Origin: Candidatus Alistipes faecigallinarum
GTDB lineage: Bacteria; Bacteroidota; Bacteroidia; Bacteroidales; Rikenellaceae
Assembly (NCBI GenBank): GCA_019115605.1
Contig: DXDG01000014.1
Coordinates: 124,001-188,000 of the forward strand
Direction of reading: 5' to 3'
Length of the DNA stretch: 64,000 nt
Each line of letters opens with the position of its first letter. The stretch's first letter is position 1. Made by a program: the position numbers and the translations under genes. Under the pieces are notes generated by a model. The model made no database searches and had not been told where the DNA came from. It was given only the letters and a program-made list of their open reading frames with translations. Shown here piece after piece: positions 46,774 to 55,309 of the stretch.

Positions 46774-49035
46774 TTATTTCAGGGTCAGGGCGACGGTGGC
46801 TCCCGGGGAGATCCGGCTTCCCGGGGCGATGCTCTGCCGGATGACGGCCCCCTGTCCCGAGAAGCGGACCCGCAGGTTGCGGCTTTCGAGCAGGAAGAGG
46901 GCGTCCTTGAGCCCCATGCCCCGCACGTCGGGCATCACGCCGCGATCTTCGGCAATCGAGGTGATCCGCACGCGGGAGAGGCTGTCCACCGCGACGCGTC
47001 CCCACCCCTTGCGCCGGTCGAACTCCACGCGGGGCGAGAGCTGCCCGGCGACGCGGCGGATCTGCGCGATGTCGCCGCCCTTCAGCTGCTCGGGATAGCG
47101 CCGCGGGCCGTCCTCCTCCACGCGGCCGTACCAGTCGTGCCCGCGGTTGTAGATGTAATCGACCATGCGCTTGACGACGGGACCCGCCAGTGGACCTCCG
47201 TAGTAGGCCTTGCCGGCCTGCGCGCGGGTCTCGATCGTCGTGAGGACCGTATAGCGGGGCGCCTCGGCCGGGAAGAAGGCGATCATCGAGCCCAGGTAGT
47301 AGCGCCCTTCGCGGCTGCGGGCGTCGGTGATCTGCGCCGTGCCGGTCTTCGCGGCGACTCGGACGCGCGTCGTGTCGCGGAAGTAGTTGCTCGCCGTACC
47401 CTCGGTGCAGACCGCCTGGAGACACTCCCGGACGGTGTGCAGCGTCGTGCGCGAGCAGATCGACGAGGCGATCGTGCGGCTTTCGAAACGCTCCTTGACG
47501 CGTCCGCCGCGGCGGAGTTCGCGCACCAGCACGGGCGAGATCATCCGCCCCTCGTTGGCAATGGCGTTGTAGAAGGTGATCATCTGGATCGGCGCCAGCC
47601 GCACGCGGTAGCCGTAGGCCATCTTCACGAGCATGACCCCCGGGTCGGGCACCTTCCAGTCGGTGGTGATCGAGGGTTTCCGTTCGCCGAAGCGTTCGAG
47701 ACCCACCGTCTCGCCCAGATGGAGCTCGTTGTGGAGGTAGTCGCTGTACTGCTGTTTTTTGCCCGTGATGCCGTAGCGGTCCCACATCGCCTCGGCGAAG
47801 TAGACGTTCGACGAGGAGGCCACCGCCCGGCGGAAGTCGATCACATGGTCGCCGCGGTGCGAGTCGCGGATGTTCTTCGCGGGACCCACCTGCACCGGGT
47901 CGCCGTTGTGGGTGTCGTAGGTCGTCTCGACGGGCATGCGCGCGTCGTCGAGCAGCGTGAGCATCGTCGCCAGCTTGAAGGTCGAGCCGGGCTCCATGCT
48001 GCGGCTCAGGGCGTAGTTCTCGCGTTCGGAGAAGCTGCCGTCGGCATTGCGCCCGAGGTTGGCCAGGGCGAGGATATCGCCCGTGCGGGTCTCCATGACG
48101 ATCGTCGTGCCCCAGAGGGCGTTCTGCCGTTCGAGCTGCTGCCGCAGCGCCTTGTCGGCGACATCCTGCAGGTCCAGGTCGAGCGTCGTAACCACGTCGC
48201 AGCCGTCCACGGGCTCCTCATGCCCGGCTCCCGCCACGCGGCCGTAGAATCCGCGGGCGATGCGCTGCTGCACGGCCCTGCCGTTGCGGCCCGCCAGCTC
48301 GCTGCGGTAGGCCTCCTCGATGCCGTAGTTGCCCCGGTCGCCGATCAGGCCGATCGTACGGCGCGCCAGCTCGCCCTGGGGGTAGATGCGCTCGTCGCGC
48401 TCGACGAGCCGGTAGACCATGCCCATGTTCCAGTTCAGCAGCGGATAGCGGCGCAGCACCTCCCACTCGGCGTAGTCCACCTCGCGGGGGAAGATGTTCA
48501 CGGGCGTATGGTCGCGGATCGTGTCGTAGATGCGCCGGCGGATGTACTCCTCGCCCTTCAGGCGGTTGATGATGCGCGCGAGCCACCCCTCGGAACGCAG
48601 GTACTGCGTGTCGCGGGGATTGACCAGGCGGTAGCGGCGGGCATGCTCCTCGCGGAACATCCGGGCGTATTCGGCGGCGGAGCGGTCCTTGAAGAAGGCC
48701 GCAAGGAGCTTCGAGAGCGAGTCGGCCTGCTCGCGGAAGGTCTTGAGCGAGTCGAGGCCCGGGGAGGCGAAGTCGAAGGCCGCCTGATAGCGGAAGATCG
48801 ACGTGGCGAGCGGCTCGCCGTCGCGCGAGAGGATGCTGCCCCGCTGGGCGGGGATCTCCTTCTCGGTGAAGATGCGGCTCGCGAGGCGGTCGGCGTTGTA
48901 GGCCACCTCCGCACTGAAGAGCTGCACCCACACCAGGCGGGCGAGCACCACGGCCCCGGCAAGGATGAAGAGCACATAGAGCAGCCGCACCCGCAGCAGG
49001 ATGTCGCTTTTGATTTTCGAACGTTCCTCTCCCAT
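46774..49035 (-). CDS. ftsI: Septal penicillin-binding protein (FtsI/PBP3) with PASTA domain
   Basis: A 753-residue class B penicillin-binding protein with a single N-terminal membrane anchor (about 13-38), a pedestal domain with AQRGSILSRDGEPLA and a transpeptidase domain. The active-site serine is Ser351 in EPGSTFKL; SSN is at 408-410 and KTG at 563-565. A single PASTA domain closes the protein (about 685-753). It cross-links septal murein with FtsW. It starts 8 bases after the FtsL-like gene. Confidence 0.95.
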   Translation of the reverse strand: MGEERSKIKSDILLRVRLLYVLFILAGAVVLARLVWVQLFSAEVAYNADRLASRIFTEKEIPAQRGSILSRDGEPLATSIFRYQAAFDFASPGLDSLKTFREQADSLSKLLAAFFKDRSAAEYARMFREEHARRYRLVNPRDTQYLRSEGWLARIINRLKGEEYIRRRIYDTIRDHTPVNIFPREVDYAEWEVLRRYPLLNWNMGMVYRLVERDERIYPQGELARRTIGLIGDRGNYGIEEAYRSELAGRNGRAVQQRIARGFYGRVAGAGHEEPVDGCDVVTTLDLDLQDVADKALRQQLERQNALWGTTIVMETRTGDILALANLGRNADGSFSERENYALSRSMEPGSTFKLATMLTLLDDARMPVETTYDTHNGDPVQVGPAKNIRDSHRGDHVIDFRRAVASSSNVYFAEAMWDRYGITGKKQQYSDYLHNELHLGETVGLERFGERKPSITTDWKVPDPGVMLVKMAYGYRVRLAPIQMITFYNAIANEGRMISPVLVRELRRGGRVKERFESRTIASSICSRTTLHTVRECLQAVCTEGTASNYFRDTTRVRVAAKTGTAQITDARSREGRYYLGSMIAFFPAEAPRYTVLTTIETRAQAGKAYYGGPLAGPVVKRMVDYIYNRGHDWYGRVEEDGPRRYPEQLKGGDIAQIRRVAGQLSPRVEFDRRKGWGRVAVDSLSRVRITSIAEDRGVMPDVRGMGLKDALFLLESRNLRVRFSGQGAVIRQSIAPGSRISPGATVALTLK

Positions 49036-49043
49036 CTGCGGCG

Positions 49044-49559
49044 TCAGTTTTCGATGATTTCACCCGGTGCGAGCGGGTCGTAGAGTTCGATGCCCCGGCG
49101 GTGGAGCTCCTCGAGGATCGCCGAGTGGGTCGTGCGGCGGTAGCGCTGCTCCTGCAGGCGGATCGAGCGTTCGCGCAGCACCTGCACCTCGCGCGAGAGC
49201 TGCGAGTAGCGCATGTCGAGGTGCAGCGACCAGAACATCACCATGATGCTCAGGAGGAACATCCCGGCGATGGTCAGCAGGTAGGGGTAGTATTTCGAAA
49301 CCCCCTCGCGCACGAGGATCGTGCCCGAGAAGAGCTGCCAGAAGGTGCTCGACCGGCGGCGGTGTTCGCGGCGCTCGCGCTCCTCCTGCTCGGCCCGCTC
49401 CGCGGCCTCGCGCTCCTCGTCGGCGCGCAGCTCCTCGTCGGCCTCGCCGCGCTCCATGCGGCGCACCTCGCGCCGCACGCGGCGGGCGAACTCCGCCTCC
49501 TCGGCGCGCCGTGCCTCCTCCTCGGGGGTCAGGGGATCGAATTCGTGGTCTCGGTACAT
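49044..49559 (-). CDS. FtsL-like division protein
   Basis: A 171-residue bitopic protein: a highly charged glutamate/arginine-rich cytoplasmic helix (about 10-70), one membrane segment (about 92-112, YYPYLLTIAGMFLLSIMVMF) and a periplasmic coiled coil with leucines at heptad spacing (YSQLSREVQVLRERSIRLQEQ). The topology and its place between rsmH and ftsI identify FtsL, which activates FtsWI with FtsB/FtsQ. The cytoplasmic part is longer than in E. coli FtsL. Confidence 0.8.
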   Translation of the reverse strand: MYRDHEFDPLTPEEEARRAEEAEFARRVRREVRRMERGEADEELRADEEREAAERAEQEERERREHRRRSSTFWQLFSGTILVREGVSKYYPYLLTIAGMFLLSIMVMFWSLHLDMRYSQLSREVQVLRERSIRLQEQRYRRTTHSAILEELHRRGIELYDPLAPGEIIEN

Positions 49560-49574
49560 GGGTTTCGTTGCGTT

Positions 49575-50477
49575 TCAGAGTTTCACGGCCGCGCGGAGCT
49601 TCGCCGAACGCGACCGGGGGTTGCGCTCCAGCTCCTCGGCCGAAGGGGTCAGGGCCTTGCGCGTCAGCACCTCGAAGGGGGTGTGCACCTGCCCGTAGAA
49701 GTCCTTCTCGATGCGGCCCGCGAGGTTGCCGCTGCGCAGGAAGTTCTTGACCATGCGGTCCTCGAGCGAGTGGTAGGAGATGACCACCAGCCGTCCGCCC
49801 GGGCGCAGCACCTTGAGGCTCTGCTCGAGGGCCATGCCGAGGGCCTCCATCTCGCCGTTGACCTCGATGCGCAGCGCCTGGAAGAGCCGGGTCAGGAATT
49901 TCGACTCGTCCCGGCGGGGGGTGCAGGGGGCCACGGCGGCCACGAGCTGCGCGGTCGTGAGGATCGGCTCCGCTTCGCGCGCCCGTATGATGCAGGCGGC
50001 GATCTTCCACGGCGTCTCCAGCTCGCCCCAGTCGCCCAGGATGCGCGTGAGCCGCTCCGCCTCGTAACGGTTTACGATGTCGGCGGCCGTGAGGCTTCCC
50101 CGCTGGTTCATGCGCATGTCGAGGGGCGCCTCCCCGCGGAACGAGAAGCCGCGTTCGCGTTCGTCGAAGTGGTGCGACGAGACCCCCAGGTCGGCCAGAA
50201 TGCCGTCCACGGCCGTTACCCCGCGGTAGCGTAGCGCCCCGCGCAGAAAGCGGAAGTTGCTCTCGACGTAGTGGAACCGCGGGTCATCGGGGCAGTTCGC
50301 GCGCGTATCGCGGTCCTGGTCGAAGGCGTAGAGCCGTCCTTCGGGGCCCAGCACCCGGAGGATGCGCCGCGAGTGGCCTCCGCCGCCGAACGTCAGGTCG
50401 GCGTAGGTGCCTCCGGGCTGCAGGTCCAGCAGACCCACGGACTCCTCCAGCAGGACGGGTGTGTGGTATTGCGACAT
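49575..50477 (-). CDS. rsmH: 16S rRNA m4C1402 methyltransferase RsmH
   Basis: A 300-residue enzyme (formerly MraW). It opens YHTPVLLEESVGLLDL, has the SAM-binding ADLTFGGGGHSRRIL and AFDQDRD, the LADLGVSSHHFDERERGFSFR block and the C-terminal GGRLVVISYHSLEDRMVKNFLR. It methylates C1402 of 16S rRNA. It is the first gene of the cell wall cluster here; MraZ, which normally precedes it, is absent. Upstream (about 50509-50516) is only a poor -7 match (TAACTTTA); the rest of the 247-base gap shows nothing else. Confidence 0.95.
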   Translation of the reverse strand: MSQYHTPVLLEESVGLLDLQPGGTYADLTFGGGGHSRRILRVLGPEGRLYAFDQDRDTRANCPDDPRFHYVESNFRFLRGALRYRGVTAVDGILADLGVSSHHFDERERGFSFRGEAPLDMRMNQRGSLTAADIVNRYEAERLTRILGDWGELETPWKIAACIIRAREAEPILTTAQLVAAVAPCTPRRDESKFLTRLFQALRIEVNGEMEALGMALEQSLKVLRPGGRLVVISYHSLEDRMVKNFLRSGNLAGRIEKDFYGQVHTPFEVLTRKALTPSAEELERNPRSRSAKLRAAVKL

Positions 50478-50724
50478 GATCTTCGTTCTCGAATGGCTGT
50501 TTGGGGTGTAAAGTTAGCCATTTTTCGAGAAAGAGCGCTCCTTTTGCGGGGAGATTCGGCGGATATTTTCCGCACCGCGGCCGCAGCCCCTTCCGGGGCC
50601 GCTTCGGGGACGGGGCGGCGGATTCCGGCCGGCCGCCCTTCGGAAATCGGGGTCGGGAGGAACAGGGCCGGGGCCTGTCGTTTCGGTGGGGACGGGTGTC
50701 GGAGCTTCGGAAGCCGGGCCGCCG

Positions 50725-53091
50725 TTACCGGGCCCGCTCCACCTGCATCGGGGTGATCGGTCCGGCGGGTGCGAGCAGGTTGCGCACGCGCCAGCTGCGC
50801 GCCGCACCGCTGCGGAAGGGCACCGTGAGGATCGTCTCTTCGGCCGAGCGGCCCAGGCGGGCGACGTAGGCGCCGCGGTCGGTGCGCCACTGCGAACGGG
50901 CCTGGTCGAACGACGCCAGGTCGTAGTCCGTGAAGCGGAGCGTTACGCGCTCCTCCCCGCCGGGCTGCAGCACGCCCGTCTTGGCGAAGGCCCGCAGCTC
51001 GGCCTCCGGCTTGGCGTATCCGGCCTCGGGTGCCTCGACGTAGAGCTGCACCACCTCGCGCCCGGCCCGCCGGCCCGTGTTGCGGACCGTGACGGAGAGC
51101 TCCCAGCCCTGTCCGCGGCGCCGGATCTCGGGGTCTTCGTAGGCGAACGACGTATAGCTCAGTCCGTAGCCGAAGGGGTAGGCGACCTCGCGGCGGGCGG
51201 TGGTGAAGTAGCGGTATCCCACCCAGATATCCTCCTCGTAGAGCGTGTAGTCGAAGTTCCGTCCCTCGGTCTGTCCGACATGGGGGTAGTTCTTCGACGA
51301 GGGAAGATCCTCATAGCACAACGGGAAGGTCATCGGCAGGCGCCCCGAGGGCGAGACCCTGCCGGTGAGCAGGTCGGCGACCGCATCGCCGCACTCCTGT
51401 CCGGGGAACCAGGCCAGCAGAATGGCGTCGGGAAGCTCCCGCCACGAGGCGGTCTCCACCACGCCGCAGACGTTCATCACCACGACCATCCGCTTGCCCG
51501 CGCGGCGGCACGCCTCGGCGACGCGTTCGAGCAGGAAGCGCTCGGCGGCCGTGAGGTTGAAATCCCCCTCGACGACGCGGTCCGACGTCTCGCCCGAGCC
51601 GCGCCCCAGCACCACGACGGCCGCGTCGCAGGCGCCGACCTGGCGGTCGATGAGCTCCGGGTTGCCCGAGAGGTCCATCTCCGGGAGCACCGTGCGGTGG
51701 TAGGAGATCTTCTGCCAGGCCGGGCAGTCGGGGTATCGGTCGAGGGCCTCGTTCTGGTAGGCCACATATTTCTCATAAAGGCTCCGGAGTCGTTCGTCGA
51801 GCGTGAAGCCCGCGTCGCGCAGTCCGTCGCAGATGTCGCGGACGTAGGCCTTGTTCACGTTCGAGGATCCCGTGCCGCCGGCAATCGACTTGTAGGCCGT
51901 GGCGCCGAAGAGCGCGATGCGCTGCTGCGTCTTCAGCGGCAGGGTCTCCCCCGTGTTCTTGAGCAGCACCATGCTCTCGTCGGCAATCTCGCGCGAGAGG
52001 GCGGCATGCGCCCCGAGGTCGGGTGTGGAGGGGCTCCAGCCCTGTGCCGTGAGCGAGCGGAAGACGACGCGCAGCACGTCGCGCACGCAGGCGTCGAGCA
52101 CCGACTCCCTGACCGCGCCGCTCTGCACGGCCTCGACGATCTCGCGGACGATCTCCTCATCGCCGGGCATGATCAGCGCGCTGCGGGCTTCGAGCAGCCC
52201 CGCCGTGGGGCGCCGCACGGTCCAGTCGGTGAGCACCAGCCCGTCGAAACCCCACTCGTCGCGCAGCAGGTCGATCATCAGCTCGCGGTTGGTCTGCGTA
52301 TATTCGCCCGCAATGCGGTTGTAGGAGCCCATGACGCTCCACGGCTTCGCCTTGCGCACGCAGTATTCGAAGGCCCGGAGGTAGATTTCGCGCAGGGCCC
52401 GCTGCGTCATGCGGGCGTCGTTTACCTTCTTGCCCGTCTGCTGGTTGTTGGCCACGAAGTGCTTGAGGCTCGTGCCGACGCCCTGCGACTGGATCCCTTC
52501 GATCACCGCCGCGGCCAGGTGCCCCGTGAGCAGCGGATCTTCGGAGTAGTATTCGAAGTTGCGGCCGCAGAGCGGGTTGCGCATGATGTTGATGCCGGGG
52601 GTGAGGATCACGTCGATGCCGTAGGCGCGGGCTTCGCGGCCCATCGCCTCACCCTGCAGGCGTGCCGCGCCGCTGTCCCAGGTGGCGGCCAGCGCCGTGG
52701 TCGAGGGGAAGCAGGTGCAGTAGCGGGTCGGGGCCCCCTCGACGGTCTCTCCGGCGAGAGTTGCCACGGGAACGCCCGCCTCGTCGTAGACCACCTGCGC
52801 GGCGGCCGAAGGCACGGGGTCGATGCGCACGCCGACGGGTCCGTCGGCCAGGTTGATCGAGGGGATGCCCAGCTCGGGCAGGGCGCAGGTCCATCCCGCG
52901 GCCCCTTCGGTGCGGTGGCTCAGCGAGTCCTCGCAGCCCGGGGCGCCGACCAGAAGGCGGGCCTTCTCTTCGAGGGTCATGCGGCCGATCAGCCGGTCGA
53001 TCTCCCTGTCGGTGAGGGGCTCGGCGGCCATAAGTGCGGAGGTTGCGGCGAGAGAGCCCGCCAGCAAAAGCAGATTCATGGACTTGATCAT
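50725..53091 (-). CDS. Secreted GH3 beta-glucosidase-type enzyme
   Basis: A 788-residue protein with a signal peptide (about 1-22, ending LMAAEP). The GH3 N-terminal barrel holds LADGPVGVR, GTSLKHFVANNQQ and the nucleophile Asp289 in GFDGLVLTDW; the C-terminal sandwich domain (VVVLGRGSGETSDR and PFGYGLSYTSF) and a fibronectin III-like domain (about 665-740) follow. It fits the long beta-glucosidase subgroup; it may also cleave xylosides or other beta-glycosides. It stands alone on the minus strand with no SusC/SusD pair. Confidence 0.88.
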   Translation of the reverse strand: MIKSMNLLLLAGSLAATSALMAAEPLTDREIDRLIGRMTLEEKARLLVGAPGCEDSLSHRTEGAAGWTCALPELGIPSINLADGPVGVRIDPVPSAAAQVVYDEAGVPVATLAGETVEGAPTRYCTCFPSTTALAATWDSGAARLQGEAMGREARAYGIDVILTPGINIMRNPLCGRNFEYYSEDPLLTGHLAAAVIEGIQSQGVGTSLKHFVANNQQTGKKVNDARMTQRALREIYLRAFEYCVRKAKPWSVMGSYNRIAGEYTQTNRELMIDLLRDEWGFDGLVLTDWTVRRPTAGLLEARSALIMPGDEEIVREIVEAVQSGAVRESVLDACVRDVLRVVFRSLTAQGWSPSTPDLGAHAALSREIADESMVLLKNTGETLPLKTQQRIALFGATAYKSIAGGTGSSNVNKAYVRDICDGLRDAGFTLDERLRSLYEKYVAYQNEALDRYPDCPAWQKISYHRTVLPEMDLSGNPELIDRQVGACDAAVVVLGRGSGETSDRVVEGDFNLTAAERFLLERVAEACRRAGKRMVVVMNVCGVVETASWRELPDAILLAWFPGQECGDAVADLLTGRVSPSGRLPMTFPLCYEDLPSSKNYPHVGQTEGRNFDYTLYEEDIWVGYRYFTTARREVAYPFGYGLSYTSFAYEDPEIRRRGQGWELSVTVRNTGRRAGREVVQLYVEAPEAGYAKPEAELRAFAKTGVLQPGGEERVTLRFTDYDLASFDQARSQWRTDRGAYVARLGRSAEETILTVPFRSGAARSWRVRNLLAPAGPITPMQVERAR

Positions 53092-53218
53092 ATCATCGTT
53101 CGTTTTTCGTTGCCGGATGCGGTGCCGCCGGCCGGTCGTCGGGCTGAAATCCCGGCGTGTGTCCGGACTCCGGTTCGGAGGGATGCGGCGGCGCTTCTGC
53201 GCCTTTCGAAAGGCTCCG

Positions 53219-53248
53219 CAAGTTAGGGAAAAAATCGAAGATGCGCAA
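53219..53248 (-). promoter_or_regulatory. Likely promoter of the GH3 gene
   Basis: On the minus strand TTG (53248-53246), a 20-base spacer and TAACTTG (53225-53219), one base short of the -7 consensus. The leader would be about 120 bases. Confidence 0.4.
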
Positions 53249-53288
53249 CACGCCCGCCCGAAACGGACGCGCGGAACGAAAAAACCGT

Positions 53289-53296
53289 TATCTTTG
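53289..53296 (+). promoter_or_regulatory. -7 box before the glycine-lipid genes
   Basis: TATCTTTG is a full -7 match, 26 bases before the start at 53323. No good -33 element at the normal distance. Confidence 0.5.
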
Positions 53297-53322
53297 CATC
53301 AAGAGTCATACCCGAACCTGCC

Positions 53323-54156
53323 ATGCCCCAGATAGACATCGGAGCCGTCCTTCGCGAGAAGGCGCCGCGGCTGGCCCGCTGGACACCCCGCTTTGCGGTG
53401 AACTGGCTGCGCCGCACGATCCACGAGAAGGAGATCAACCACATCCTCGAACACTACTGGACCCTTCCGCCCCAGGAGTTTATCCGCGCCTGCTTCCGCG
53501 AGTGGGGCGTCAGCTACTCGATCGAGGGGCTCGAACGGCTCGATCCCGCGGGCCGCTACCTCTTCGTGGCGAACCATCCGTTCGGCGGCATGGACGGCAT
53601 GATGCTGGCCGACAAGCTCATCGACCGTTTCGGCGACGTGCGCGTCGTGGTGAACGACCTGCTGATGCATGTCGAACCGCTGCGGCCCCTGTGGATTCCC
53701 GTAAACAAGCACGGCGCGCAGAATGCGGCCAGCGTGCGTCTCTTCGACGAGGCCTTCTTCGGCGAGCTGCCGATCCTCACCTTCCCCGCGGGCCTCTGCT
53801 CGCGCCGCATCGACGGCCGCATCACCGACACGGAGTGGAAGACGAGCTTCCTGAAAAAGGCCTACGCCTCGCAGCGGCCCATCGTCCCGGTTTTTGTCGA
53901 GGGGCGGCTGTCGGATTTCTTCTACCGCCTCGACCGGACCCGCAAGGCGCTGGGCATCAAGTTCAACATCGAGATGCTGTGGCTTCCCGACGAGATGTTC
54001 TCCCAGAAAGGCAAGCACTTCCGCATCGTTGTGGGCGAGCCGGTCCGTGTGGCCGAACTCCAGCACTGCGGATCGTTGCGCGAACAGGCCGCGGAGGTGC
54101 GCAAAATGGTCTACTCCCTGGAAAATAAATCTGCCGAAAGGGCCGAAAGTCGGTAA
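53323..54156 (+). CDS. glsA: Lysophospholipid-type O-acyltransferase, GlsA-like (glycine lipid synthesis)
   Basis: A 277-residue acyltransferase of the PlsC/hemolysin-associated group. The acyltransferase motif is VANHPFGGMDGMM, with five rather than four residues between His and Asp; the second block is LTFPAGLCSRRIDG. With the next gene, a GNAT-like N-acyltransferase, it matches the GlsA-GlsB pair of Bacteroides thetaiotaomicron, in which GlsB N-acylates glycine and GlsA adds the second, ester-linked chain. The glycine (or serine-glycine) substrate is inferred from that pairing. Confidence 0.75.
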   Translation: MPQIDIGAVLREKAPRLARWTPRFAVNWLRRTIHEKEINHILEHYWTLPPQEFIRACFREWGVSYSIEGLERLDPAGRYLFVANHPFGGMDGMMLADKLIDRFGDVRVVVNDLLMHVEPLRPLWIPVNKHGAQNAASVRLFDEAFFGELPILTFPAGLCSRRIDGRITDTEWKTSFLKKAYASQRPIVPVFVEGRLSDFFYRLDRTRKALGIKFNIEMLWLPDEMFSQKGKHFRIVVGEPVRVAELQHCGSLREQAAEVRKMVYSLENKSAERAESR

Positions 54157-54163
54157 AAGTTGG

Positions 54164-54171
54164 TATTTTTG
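54164..54171 (+). promoter_or_regulatory. -7 box just before glsB
   Basis: TATTTTTG fits the -7 consensus and ends 8 bases before the glsB start codon. If active it would give glsB a nearly leaderless transcript of its own. Confidence 0.35.
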
Positions 54172-54179
54172 TCTCTGCT

Positions 54180-55187
54180 ATGTCATCCCAGAAACCCGAA
54201 CCGATCCTGCCGCCCGTTGCGCGGGAGCTGCTGCGCGCCGAGCTGACCCCCGAGCGCAAGGTCCGCGACACGCACCGGGCCGGCAATGAAATCTACGTCT
54301 TCGCCGCCGCGGAGTGTCCGGCGCTGATGCGCGAGGTGGGGCGCCTGCGCGAGGTGGCCTTCCGCGGGGCCGGCGGCGGCACGGGCCGCGAGGTGGACAT
54401 CGACGGGGAGGACCTGGCCGCGGACGGCTACTACCAGCTGATCGTCTGGGACCCCGCGGCCGAGGAGATCGTCGGCGGATACCGCTTCATCGTCTGCACC
54501 TCGGACCACCCGCGCCACCTCTCGACGGAGCACTACTTCCGCTTCAGCGAGCGCTTCCGCCGCAAGTACCTCCCGCGGACCATCGAGCTGGGCCGCTCGT
54601 TCGTGCAGCCCGCCTACCAGGCCCGGGGCAACGCGAAGAGCATCTACGCCCTGGACAACCTCTGGGACGGCATCGGCGCCCTGATCGTGCTCAACCCCCG
54701 GGCGAAGTACCTCTTCGGCAAGGTTACGATGTACACCACCTACAAGGCCGTGGCGCGCAACGCCCTGATCTGGTTCCTGCGCCGCTACTTCCCCGACCGC
54801 GAAGGGCTTGTCGAGGGGATCCATCCGATCCGCCTCGATCTGGACGACCCCTACTACGAGACGCTCTTCTCGGGCGAGACCTACATGGAGAACTACCGCA
54901 TCCTCCTGCAGAAGATCCGCGAATTCGACGAGAACATCCCGCCGTTGATCAACGCCTACATGAACCTCTCGCCGACGATGCGCGTCTTCGACACGGTGAG
55001 CAACCCCGATTTCGGCGGGGTCGAGGAGACGGGCATCCTCGTAACGATCCGCGACATCTATCCCGAGAAACGCATGCGCTACATGCGCTGGGCCGGCTGG
55101 CGGGCCAACCTCAAGCACCGCCGCGAGGAGTTCAGCGAGCGGCTGCGCGAGCATCTCGGGCGCATCACCGGCAAGAAGAACGGCTGA
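54180..55187 (+). CDS. glsB: N-acyltransferase GlsB-like (glycine lipid synthesis)
   Basis: A 335-residue protein of the GNAT-type ornithine-lipid/homoserine-lactone-synthase-like group (OlsB related). It has REVGRLREVAFRGAGGGTGREVDIDGEDL, IVGGYRFIV, the ELGRSFVQPAYQ block and KYLFGKVTMY, the set seen in Bacteroides GlsB. It should transfer a 3-hydroxyacyl group from acyl carrier protein to the amino group of glycine. It follows glsA by 23 bases, and a bidirectional terminator follows it. Confidence 0.78.
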   Translation: MSSQKPEPILPPVARELLRAELTPERKVRDTHRAGNEIYVFAAAECPALMREVGRLREVAFRGAGGGTGREVDIDGEDLAADGYYQLIVWDPAAEEIVGGYRFIVCTSDHPRHLSTEHYFRFSERFRRKYLPRTIELGRSFVQPAYQARGNAKSIYALDNLWDGIGALIVLNPRAKYLFGKVTMYTTYKAVARNALIWFLRRYFPDREGLVEGIHPIRLDLDDPYYETLFSGETYMENYRILLQKIREFDENIPPLINAYMNLSPTMRVFDTVSNPDFGGVEETGILVTIRDIYPEKRMRYMRWAGWRANLKHRREEFSERLREHLGRITGKKNG

Positions 55188-55250
55188 CCGACTGTCGGTT
55201 GCGGCGGACCGCATCCCCGAAGTCCGGCTGCCGCGCCCGAAGAGTCATGA

Positions 55251-55284
55251 AAAACCCCGCAGAACCGATGTTCTGCGGGGTTTT
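55251..55284. terminator. Bidirectional terminator between glsB and folC
   Basis: AAAACCCCGCAGAAC and GTTCTGCGGGGTTTT form a perfect 15-bp stem around a CGAT loop, giving T-runs on both strands between the convergent genes. Confidence 0.9.
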
Positions 55285-55309
55285 CCGTGGTTGTTGGCAG
55301 CCGGCCGGA

